Shown here: positions 44,283 to 54,226 of the stretch, piece after piece
How the letters are laid out: every line of letters starts with the position of its first letter
How positions within the stretch are numbered: the first letter of the stretch is position 1
NCBI RefSeq assembly: GCF_024139115.2
Contig: NC_085141.1
Coordinates: 173,054,994-173,118,993 of the forward strand
Length of the DNA: 64,000 nucleotides
Direction: 5' to 3'
Origin: Armigeres subalbatus
Lineage: Eukaryota; Arthropoda; Insecta; Diptera; Culicidae
Notes under the pieces: generated by a model
Database searches by the model: none
What the model was told of the DNA's origin: nothing
The model's input: only the letters and a program-made list of their open reading frames with translations
Translations under genes and position numbers: made by a program

Positions 44283-45440
44283 TAGAAAAATGAATCCAAT
44301 CTAAATCGAATTTAAATTCAATCCAAATCAAATCCAATTCAATTTTATTCCCAATTCATCCCAATCTACATCCAATTAAAGTCCAATCCAAATCTAATTC
44401 ATATCCAAATACAATCCTAAGCAACAGGGTTGTTAATCGTTAATTTATCGTTATCGCCGATAAAGTTGATTGTGATCAACGTTATCGGTTGCTACGATAA
44501 CGATGAATCAACTGAATTATTATCGTAGTTCGATAATTTAACGTAAGTTAACTCGATAATTTTGCGATAATGTGGTTACTAGATTACGCGAATAAAGTTT
44601 GTGTAAATTTTGACAGAAACCGAAGCTGGTTGATCAGAGTTAATTTTGATTGAAGCGGGACACTCTAAAATTATTGCTTAATGCATGCTGCTCTACGAAA
44701 CGATGAGAAGTGAGGTGCTCTGTTGGTGGTTAGCGTTTTTTTAGATGTCATCGACAATATATTGGGATCCCAGTACTAGAAATTAATTTGATGCAGCGAT
44801 CTGTAGTGCTGCATTCCAGGCAGCACCAGTACCAAGTGAACATTCTCTCAACAGATTGGTGGACTAACCTCGTCACCTTTGATTTGGTTAGACTAAGGAG
44901 TTTAGTTTAAACTGTGAGTCATAAAATGTTCATATAACTGGGTGCTCCGGATCTTCAAAACAGAAGTTTTGTTAATAATGCTAGATTAAACATAAGTATA
45001 GGTAGACATTAAAAATGCTCTCAGATTCTCTACTATGGATAACTGCGACTCTGTAAGAACTTTAATGATTGAACGAAATAATGTGATGGTCAATTCGGTG
45101 ACCTCCTTGAATCCCAATTTAATTCCAGGATTTAAAGGCGTTCTCGAATATTGTAAGGCGATACAATATTTTTAAAATAGATATTGCAAATTCAGTTTGT
45201 GAATATTTGCACTTCAAACTGTAGTACATGTTACAGTTAACTCGATAATTATCGATAAATCATATACGATAACGATAACGTTAATTCAACGCTCATTTTA
45301 TCGTCAACGAAGCATTATCGTAAAAGTGTTATCGTTATCGAAGTTGGCGTTAAATAAACGATGATAATTTATCGATTAACAACCCTGCTAAGCAAATCTA
45401 AATCCAATCTAAATCCCATCCAAATCCAATTCAAATAGAG
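44283..45440. repeat. Degenerate AATCCAAATC tandem array, split by a hAT-like element
   Basis: Variants of the 10-mer AATCCAAATC repeat at 44283-44424 and continue at 45388-45435. The interruption is the 963-bp element at 44425-45387, so the array was continuous before. Confidence 0.75.
44425..45387. mobile_element. hAT-like non-autonomous element, 963 bp, 8-bp target duplication
   Basis: Ends CAGGGTTGTTAATCG and CGATTAACAACCCTG are perfect 15-bp inverted repeats. They are flanked by CTAAGCAA at 44417-44424 and 45388-45395. Both end regions are crowded with TTATCG/CGATAA motifs, resembling the subterminal transposase-binding repeats of hAT elements. No transposase frame. Confidence 0.85.
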
Positions 45441-47587
45441 AAAAAAAATGTGACGAATTTTTGGAAAATCAATTTATTATGAATTCATCAATTAAAGGTG
45501 AACTCATTTTTATCCAATTCCTAAAAATCAATGCTTTTGGCACGTGGTGGGTCGCAAGCAATATGGGACTCTGCTAGGTGGGTCGCATATCCAAAAAGTT
45601 TGGAAACCTCTGGTTTAGACGCGAATGCTGCTCGCTAACTGGGCTGACCTGTCAAACGCTGATGGACACCGAGGGTGATGTCGATGCAATGTTTTGAATT
45701 GCTTTTTAAAAACAATAAAAATATGCAACACGAGTAATTTGCCAATTGAGCGAATCTAACCAAATGCAAACAACTCAACCACAATTATTTACATTACATA
45801 CTAAAAGACCTCACTCCTTGTTTGTTGTGTTGCTTTTAAATTATTCATTTGTACAAGATATTCTTGATTTTATTCAAACAACTAGCTAAAGCCTAGTACG
45901 CTGCTCTTACGGAATGGGTTTACGGAAAATTTGATCAAATTACCAAGGTAAATTTGACAGCTGATTCAGTATGGGAGAAATGTTACTTTTCCGTACGGAA
46001 TAATGGTACGGAATATATTTCGGTAAGGAAAAGTGATAGCTCCCAGAAAAGAGCTTACCCAGCATTTTTACGAAATTTTCTCTACTTGTCAGCTCCGTAC
46101 TACTCACGGAATTTCAGTAGCGGAATCATTCCGTGACCATTCCGTATCCTATCTATTAGCACAGTACTTTTCAGTAGCCTACTAGCTTTAAGTCATGCAT
46201 TATTGTTTGGCAGCAATTTTAAAAATGTAAGCAGCAATTGGGCAATTGATCCTATTATTAACACATTTTTTTTATTCAAGATTATTTTTAAATAGTTCCC
46301 GCGTACCGAAATTCATTAAATTTTGAATTGAAAATGTCATTTATAACCACAGAGAAATAACCATCAAACTGCTGAACTTTAAATGGTTCACAATGGTGGA
46401 ATGGTTCACATTCTGAATTTTAGTTGTGGCCATGTTCATAAATTTCAACTACCGAGATTATTGATTCAACTGATCCGGGTTTATTATGAGGGTACTTCTT
46501 ACAGATTAACAGATTTTAACGGTAGATATTGAAATGGGTGCGATTGATTTCGATTTCGATTGATTACTCGCTTTCGGGCACGAAGTTAATTTTTAAAAGG
46601 TCTTCCACATTCCTGAACATTATTTTGCGACCCTAATTATTGTTTTAATTTCTGAATAGAAATAATAATTGGTTTACGCCCGATTATCATGTTACTCGAG
46701 AATCAATTATATTCACTCGTCTCCCTTTTGCATGCCCCTTGCTAGCTTTGACAATGAGATGTCAAACTACTTTTGACGTCTATTTTTTGACGGTTGTCTG
46801 CTTTTTAACTGGGCTGTAGCCCAGTTAGCGAACGCCCAGTTAAAAAGCAGCCCAGGTTAAGAGCGCCCAGTTAGCGAATGGTTACTGTCTGGGAGCTGCG
46901 GATAGCGTCAAAACGAGTGCCAAAAAATCTCCAAGGTAAGCTGTCAAAAAGTATCCATCGCATCGAGAGAGGTTTTGTGCATTTTGAGCGCAGCCGAGAG
47001 AGTACACGTATAAATCAACTCATACTAAATATAGCTCATTTTGAACAAATTTCAATTTTCTGGCGTCATTTTAAATATATAGACGGATTCAAAATAAGTG
47101 GAGGGTATGAATTAATTAAATATTCGACACGTTAATTCATGCGATGCAGTAAATTGACGAAATCTTTATAATTAATTCTATAAAGATAAATACAATGATA
47201 ATTCAATGTGAGAAAATCGTAACGTGCACATTGAACACCGAGAGGAAATTTGCGAGTTTCAAGCAAAATATCTTGAAAATTGGATTCGATCGAGTCCGCA
47301 GCTCCCAGGTTACTGTATATATTTTCTGGCGTGAAGCTTCAAAGTCAATCAATTTAATCAAGTTCAAGACTGATATGCTACTGTTGGCAATATAGCGCCT
47401 ATAATTGCATATCAGACCTTTCTTTGATAGAATTCCTATTCTAATGGGGCTGATGTGATTACGGGCACTATGAATAATTTGAATAATAGTATGTCAAGGA
47501 CTTCGGAATTGCTTAGACTGTGTATGCATAGATTATTTAAAATGGTACATCTCAGGTTTAATGTTGAAAGAAAACAAAGCTTATACG
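45441..47587. other. Repeat-rich region downstream of the zinc-finger gene
   Basis: No gene recognised. Two loose foldback structures can be seen: about 45890-46190 (TAGTACGCTGCTCTTACGGA against GGATACGGAATGGTCACGGA inverted) and about 45632-46891, whose ends carry CTCGCTAACTGGGC and GCCCAGTTAGCGAA. The second resembles the MITE at 52078-52367. Confidence 0.45.
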
Positions 47588-49764
47588 CTATTCGTCACTG
47601 ACACAGCGTAGCTTTTTCCTGTGAACGTGCAGCATCGAAATGTTTCGAAACCGCAGCCCACAGCTGTTGCACATGTAAGGCTTCTCCTTAGTATGACTCC
47701 TGATGTGATCTTTCAGATCTCCTGCTTGGCGGAAAGCGCGTTCACAAATCTCACATTTGTATGGCAGTTCACCTTGAAGAAGATAATTTGAATTTTTTGA
47801 GAGCCTTTATTCTGTATTCTTGCATTGGACATTCAAATCGGAAAGTATGGCAAATATAGATCATTTTCAACATATCTATTTTTCATAGTTTTACAATTTC
47901 AAATTGCATGTAGCCATTAGAAGTTCAAACTTCGTATTTCTTTGTATTATAAATTTAATTATTCTTAGTGCTTAGGTACGACTTACCCGTGTGTATCATG
48001 AGATGTCTCGTCAAATTTTTCCTGGCGGTAAACTCTTTGCCACACACTTCGCATGCGTGGGTCGGCGGTGGAGGTCCGTGTGTGAGTTCATGTTTCTTCA
48101 GGTACAGGTTGTTCGGAGCCGATTGCCCACAAAATTTACAGTGGAACGTTCTCAGCTTTTGTTTGTCGGCAAAGCCGTCAATGTTCTTCTGAATTTTCAC
48201 CTTTAGACGATGTATTTTACGCTCATGAGTTAGACTATTTTCTCTAGTGAAAAACCGCAATTCACAAATACGGCACTTGTGCGGGCGTTCGTCTTCGTCG
48301 TGAAGCGCTAAATGTTTACTGGCCTGGCGTACACTTTTAAACACTATGTTGTCACATTTCTCACAAACCAGCGGCACTTCCGCAAAGTGAACATGAAGAT
48401 GTTCAGTGAAAGCAAGCTCTGTCTCGAAAACTGTTTTACAGAAATAACATTTATGGTTTGGAATTTGTTGATTTAATCGAATTTTCCTGTAGGATATTTT
48501 AGATTTAGGAGTTTTTGGTTTTACTGTGTTGGGGGATGGATCAATATCCAATGATACATCTATAGGAGGGCTGTGGTCAACCTCAACACTTCCTGTGCTA
48601 CTATCAATCACTACACCTGCTAACGAACTATCATTTAACAGTTTGTCATCTAATATCACCGATGGGGTTTCAAGGAATTCAATTTCCTCTTCATTCCTGA
48701 TATCCACTTCTCTAGGTTCTTCTTCAAAGTCTACCGGTTCGTTTTTCATAGGCACCAATTCAACTTCATCATCAGGTTGCTTCGCGTTTTGATTTAAAAC
48801 AATTTCATCAATTACTAGCACTTCAACTTCTTCCGATTCTTCTTTAAACTTTTCTAGCAATTGTTTCAAATTTTCATTGCTTTGTATAAACTGTTGATAG
48901 ATAGCTCTAACTGTATTGATCCGATCCATACATTCTACACAAACGTTGGTTAGGAAATCCTCTTTGGATATCTATAGGAAAAAAAAGAACAAAAATGGTA
49001 ACTGTACTTTTTGGTAATTTAACTGCGATCATACATATCTCTGGCAGTAGGCAGAGTAACTTAGTAAGTTTTAGATTTGAATTTATTCGGTAAACGCTCA
49101 AGCTTTCTACCTTTTGTTTCTGTATTATTTTCAAGATCCTGCAAAGATGCGAATCCCAAAACCAACCTATTGAATTTAATTCAGAGTACATAAAAAAAAA
49201 CCTAACAAAATCGACTTTAAGAAACTTTATTGTTACCTACTTCTTATTGAAAATGTTGGTAATCGTACGTAAGTCTATTTAGGTATTTCTTTACATCAGG
49301 TTAAGGAAGAAACATTAGTTTAGCAATGTTAACATTTGAATTATTTTTCTCTTATATACATAAAAATGAATTTCTGTCTGTCTGAACCTTATAGACTCAA
49401 AAACTACTGAGCCGATCGGCGTGAAAAATTGTATGCTGGCACATAATCCTGGGGGTTTTGGGCCCGGGGAAGATTCTTAAGATGGTTCGAGACCCTACAT
49501 AACTGATCAGAGAATAAATCAATTTTAGGCGAAACGTAGTTCGTCGGGTGTGCTAGTATGAAATAAAAAAAAATGAACTCCGAAAATGAACTCTTAGGTA
49601 TGCATTGATACAATAATCATAAGACCTACCTTAATCCCGAATAGTTGTTCAATCATTTCCCTGAGTGGCCTTCCTTTAAACGTATCGGATACCGAAAATG
49701 TTAACGCACCTTCACCCGGAATGCAAAGACACATTCTACAGCTCAAAAGGCTGAATGATTCCAT
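47588..49764 (-). CDS. ZAD-C2H2 zinc-finger protein, complete, 3 exons
   Basis: Likely a nuclear DNA-binding transcription factor of the insect ZAD family. Exons on the minus strand: 49630-49764, 47987-48971, 47588-47772; all borders are GT-AG, phases agree, 434 residues. The N-terminal ZAD has its two cysteine pairs in CRMC (exon 1) and CVEC (exon 2 start); ZADs mediate dimerisation. A long acidic linker follows (EVEVLVIDE, EEEIEFLETP), then seven C2H2-type fingers; the sixth is joined by a classical TGELPYKC linker across the last intron, and the seventh ends in C (HRKKLRC). The ATG at 49762-49764 gives MESFSLLSCRMCL, a usual ZAD start. It is unbroken and stands alone among transposons. The target genes are unknown; ZAD families expand in insects, so a one-to-one orthologue is not claimed. 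Confidence 0.92.
49355..49557 (+). repeat. Helitron-like dispersed repeat in the zinc-finger gene's first intron
   Basis: Contains AATGAATTTCTGTCTGTCTG, ACTACTGAGCCGATCGGCGT and GTTCGTCGGGTGTGCTAG. This sequence type is widely dispersed in insects and ends in CTAG after a short hairpin, as Helitrons do. The assignment is from pattern memory. Confidence 0.4.
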
Positions 49765-49970
49765 ACTGTTTTCTGAAGAACTATAATATGTAATAGCATT
49801 GATAAGATTGATATGACATTATTACCAAGTTTTTACTTTTTCACAAAGAAAAGCGTGAAATTTATGAGCGACTGGCGACACAACTTTCCTGTGCTTGCTT
49901 GCTTGTTTATTTTTGAATAAATTTTCTGCGGGTTTGTGTTTGTTGTTTATTTATATCATTTGTAAACATA

Positions 49971-50470
49971 CACAGAAAACGAAAACTACCCAAAAGTAGG
50001 CTATTTTCATTCAAAACCGTACTTCGAACCAGCTTCGAACCAAAAACCAAATTTTGAGTCCTAATCTACTAAAAGATATTTTAGTTTACTACACGGACAG
50101 ATAAATCAACCCAAACTTTGAGTTCAATATACGCACTATTGAGAATATCGCAGAAAAAATTTACCCAAATTTGGGTAGTTTTCCCTTTCTTTCCCATGAT
50201 TGCTATCAAAACTAGAGCAAGATGCAAACACCTCACCGAGGTTGTTTCAGCCCAATAACCCAAATTTGAGTAAATTCAATATTCTCTATTTTGGGTTGAT
50301 CAAGGTCCGCTTTGGATAAATTAAACTCAGCTTTGGGTAAATTGTTTACATGGGATTAAAGGCAAACTACCTAGTGCCAGAAAAGCCATTTTACTCAAAT
50401 TTGGGTTATTGGCCCAAACCACGGTTTTGAGTGCAAACAACCCACTTTTGGGTAGTTTTGGTTTTCAGTG
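49971..50470. mobile_element. 500-bp foldback element with TA target duplication
   Basis: Left end CACAGAAAACGAAAACTACC then CAAAAGTAG; right end inverted, CACTGAAAACCAAAACTACC then CAAAAGTGG. Flanked by TA (49969-49970, 50471-50472). The interior has repeated ACCCAAATTTGGGTA-like palindromes. Confidence 0.72.
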
Positions 50471-50471
50471 T

Positions 50472-51135
50472 AGATAAAGATTGTCGCTTCGGTTCCCTTT
50501 GTTCTGCTGTCCGAAACATGTGTGGTACATACCTGGGTGGTGCGAATAGAATCGATTTGGTTGTCAAACTGAAGCCAAACTTTTCTATTGTGCCGGAGCC
50601 AATCCAGGCCAAACATTGATGATTGTGGTTATGTTCGTTTCAGATCCTATATTGAGAAGTATTGTTATTATTCGGGAAAAAAATAAAAACAAATTTAGTT
50701 TGAGTTGTATATTCTTTGTAACAAATATGTTTATATTATATTTCGAGTGGAAAATTAGTAAGAATGCAATTAAAAAGTACTCATTGCGAAATTTCACGAG
50801 ATTCAACAGCTGATTGGAGCAGGAATGTATGTAAACCATCGTAAAGTCATGCAGAGTCTCGCGCATGTGTGCGCCCTCATGAAGCATGAAGAGCGGGAAA
50901 TGTTTGACAGCCAAGGAACTGCAAAATAATTCTGCTTATGGGATTGATTTCAAAATATCCCTCTACTCTCTTGAGAGCAGAAAATCGGCTCTATCCGCAG
51001 CACCCAGGTACATACCTGTCAAATCGTATGGATTTTCCTTCTTTGACATTTAGCTCCCCTATCCTCGCCAGCAAAATATGTTCCGTACAGCGACTACAGT
51101 GACAATCTTTATCTAGTAACTAAAATATCTTTTAA
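50472..51135. mobile_element. Interrupted copy of the MITE at 2538-2751
   Basis: AGATAAAGATTGTCGCTTCG at 50473 and GACAATCTTTATCTAGTAAC then TAAAATATCTTTTA at 51093-51127 correspond to the two arms of the 2538-2751 family. CTTCTTTGACATTTAGCTCC then CCTATCCTCGCCAGCAAAA near 51040-51078 matches its interior in reverse orientation. About 450 bases of other sequence lie between. Confidence 0.55.
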
Positions 51136-51386
51136 TTTACCTTTCTATAGAAAATATAGATAGTTGCACATGGTTAATTCTACCTAGCAACCCTATAACC
51201 AGAGACCGGCGGAGTGAAAAACTGTCGAAATGGCAACGTATGAAAATGCATGAAATCGAGAAAATGATACTGGCAGCACTTGAACTTTTTGCTTGCTTCT
51301 TATGGATGCAAAAAGTAAACAAGTCGAAATGGAACCGCTTTTGACGGTTCGATTGGAAACAAGATGGCGTCTTCGCCGATCTCTTA

Positions 51387-51569
51387 TGCTACGTTTAGAC
51401 AAGGCAAGTGAATTGAGCAAGTCGCTTGAATCGAACGCGAACTGAACGTGTAAACACCTTAATTCAATTCACTTGAACGAAAAGAAAGTTGAACAAGTTC
51501 AACTTTTGGCAAGTCAATTGAATTCAACTGAGTTGTTCAATTCACTTGCCCTGTCAAAACGTAGCATTA
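51387..51569. mobile_element. 183-bp foldback MITE
   Basis: ATGCTACGTTTAGACAAGGC then AAGTGAATTGAGCAA on the left; the right end inverted reads ATGCTACGTTTTGACAGGGC then AAGTGAATTGAACAA. The interior is rich in CAAGT/ACTTG motifs. Confidence 0.7.
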
Positions 51570-51596
51570 TTGTAGTATTTCTAATTCTACCTATAG

Positions 51597-51933
51597 ATAG
51601 TGGAATATATAGATGAGCGAAGATAAATCTTCTGTCTCCAAACGAACTGTCAAACGTGTCTCCAAACGAGCATGACGTCACGATTTCAATTAGGCTTTCA
51701 GCGATCGTGTACGTACACGCACGTTTCACTCACACTTTTACTCGGTTTGTTTGCAACCACGAGCAGCTGTCACGGCAAAATCAAATGGGATTGTTTGCAA
51801 CCACGAACCTGCGTTCGTGTTGGTGAGAAATGTCGGCGGGACCCTATAATGGAAACGTTAAGGGGGCTGTGACGCGTGCACGTGCAAAAAAATCGACTCA
51901 GCCATGCTTTCGCTCATCTATAGATTCCACTAT
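51597..51933. mobile_element. 337-bp foldback MITE
   Basis: Ends ATAGTGGAATATATAGATGA then GCGAA and, inverted, ATAGTGGAATCTATAGATGA then GCGAA. No coding capacity. Confidence 0.72.
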
Positions 51934-52077
51934 TGTGTATCCGGAATAAATTTATACCGCTTTTTATATTATCAATTTCCCACCTTATCGGCCGCGACGA
52001 TTTGAAATCGTCGCAAACCAAATTGACGCCAAAATCGTCGCCAGCAGAAATGGCCATAAGATCTATCAAATCAACTA

Positions 52078-52367
52078 CAGTGATCGTTCGCTAATTGGGG
52101 CACGACCTCACCCCAACTAGCGAATGCCGTTCGCTAATTGAGGCGGTTTGACAAGCGTCAATGTTGTTTACTTTTTGCATTGAACAAAAGAAAATTTTAC
52201 GCGCCAGAAAATATCGATCCCGCCAAACACGGAAACAAAACGTCAACGCGTTTTTGACATCACATTCTGACGTTTAGCTGCTTTTTAATTGGGTTTCGCC
52301 CCAATTAGCGAACCCCCAACTAAAAAGCGCCCCAACTAGAAAACCCCCAATTAGCGAACGTTCACTG
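52078..52367. mobile_element. 290-bp MITE inserted in the end TA of the copia LTR
   Basis: Ends CAGTGATCGTTCGCTAATTG then GGGC and, inverted, CAGTGAACGTTCGCTAATTG then GGG. Flanked by TA (52076-52077, 52368-52369). The interior repeats the CGCTAATTG(G/A)GGC unit near 52130 and 52300. Confidence 0.88.
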
Positions 52368-52537
52368 TAATGGCCAATTAACAACAGAGGAACTTCCGAA
52401 TTAGGAATTACTATTTTTCAGATACAAAAACGTGTGCTTTATTCAGTTTGGTTAAAATACAATGACAGTTTTCAAGAGTGCAGTGTGGCTAGTATTATTT
52501 GAAGTGTATCCGATCAAATGAAAATTATATTCCAACA
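52368..52537 (-). repeat. Copia 3' LTR
   Basis: The match to the other LTR covers 52368-52537. Its end TA is duplicated at 52076-52077 because the MITE at 52078-52367 inserted there. Confidence 0.88.
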
Positions 52538-52860
52538 CTCCTCCTCAATTTGATTGGTAGGGATGGTACTGCTTCAAATGATACCCATATTCTCAGCAAA
52601 CACGTTGGTTTTAATCGTTCCAAGGGGCTTAGTCAATGCATCAGCAACCATATCCTCGGAACATAAATGGGCGCAAAACCTCCTCTTCTTTTCATATCAA
52701 CAGAAAATACAATGCTTCCAAATGATATAAGTACTGCAACCTTATCACATCCTTACGACAAAGATCCTGAACGAACATTTGCTTTGTCTCAATATGCTTT
52801 GAACGTCTTGTCGTTCGTTCGGATTTTGCGAATGCTATACAAGACTGATTATCCTCGTAT
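52538..52860 (-). pseudogene. Copia RNase H C-terminus, cut off by an insertion
   Basis: Minus strand from 52860: YEDNQSCIAFAKSERTTRRS, KHIETKQMFVQDL, the usual continuation after the DPTTL end of the pol frame at 54227. Then a degenerate stretch with a stop, then EDMVADALTKPLGTIKTNVF and a stop near 52560. The polypurine tract and LTR follow. Confidence 0.82.
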
Positions 52861-54226
52861 CCAGCTTTCCACGCTAGCCATAATGGCGACTGCTATAAAC
52901 TAATCTGACAGTAACTGCTTCCGACGCTGTACTGTTTATCGACGCCTAACTTTTCTCGACGCGGGTTGCTTCTTAGTAACCATTTTCACATTGTTTATTT
53001 ATTGTTATGAGAATTGGTACGGCTTGAAAATACTGAAGACAATTTGTTTTAAATTTCGTAGCACGCTTCAAATAAATGTATCCAGTTTTTGATATCACAA
53101 ATTAATCGTAATTGTTTATATTTCAGGTCGAAGTAATGCTTCAAGATAATATCGGAGGAAGGGAATTTACAATGAAACTTTTAACAGATACAATTCTGCT
53201 TGCTATAGCACTAACATGATTCTAACATGAAACGCTTCCGTTGAGTTTCGGGAGGTTCCGATACGAATAGTATGGACAATTGTTCATAGCTTTACGTTCT
53301 TTTGAATAAGATTTTAGATAATCTAGTGGCTTCACTGGTTCAACAAGTCCCTGTAAATAAATTTAGGAAAGTCCTCATGTACAGCTAGAATGCAGATTGT
53401 CAGTGTTTATAAAATTGGGAAATTTCGACAATACTAAGGTCTTATCGGCAAAAACTGGTGTTCGTAATGATGTTCGTTTGGTTGCGTTGCTTGGAGAAAC
53501 TTCAATAGCTGGTAGTTCAATTCGTCACACGACCCAACCTTTTTACCATGTCAAAAAGAATGATGATTTTGTATTATTTCCTCGATAAATTTAAACGAAA
53601 TAATAAAACTCGCATTATGCTTACCAAAAAACAACAAAAAAGTTTAAACATGAAAGAATATAACAATACTAAGCTATTTTTAATTCTCTAAGAATTTTAT
53701 TTAAAGCAACATGGTGCTAACCCTATTAAAAAAATCCCGTGGTTTTTGTAGTTATGCGTCAAACTCAAAGGAACTAGATAATTTACAACTATAATGCTCG
53801 CATTATTTAAATCGGATCAACCCGAAAAACTAGTGACATGGATAAATTTCGTTTATTTTGCGTTTCATTATGGGGTTTCGTGTTAGGCAGATAATCAGTG
53901 CCAGAATTGTGTCGCTCGAAAGTGCTGTGAAAGGTCTGTATACCATATCTTGAAGAACGACCTAAAATATAAATTTTAGCAGTTAATGTATAATATCTAG
54001 GTAATCAGTAAATAAATTTAATTATTTGAAGCTTGTTACAAAAGTCAAATTTTTCTTCAATATTTTTCAAGCCGTACCGATCCTCATTACAATAAATAAA
54101 CAATGGGAAAACGTTGCTGAGATACGACCCGCGCCGAGAACAGCGTCGAAAACAGTTCAGCGTCGGAAGCAGTTACTGTCAGATTAATTTATAGCAGTCG
54201 CCATTATGGCTAGCGTGGAAAGCTGG
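52861..54226. mobile_element. 1366-bp foldback element inside copia RNase H
   Basis: Inverted ends of over 200 bp, nearly identical in the first 70: CCAGCTTTCCACGCTAGCCA, TAATGGCGACTGCTATAAA, CTGACAGTAACTGCTTCCGA. Flanking copia sequence is AT on both sides (52859-52860, 54227-54228), and removing the element with one AT restores the copia frame. No transposase frame. Superfamily unclear. Confidence 0.85.

Noticed and set aside
48526..48792. Serine-rich plus-strand frame inside the zinc-finger gene
   Set aside because: Complement of the acidic linker of the ZAD protein; a composition artefact.
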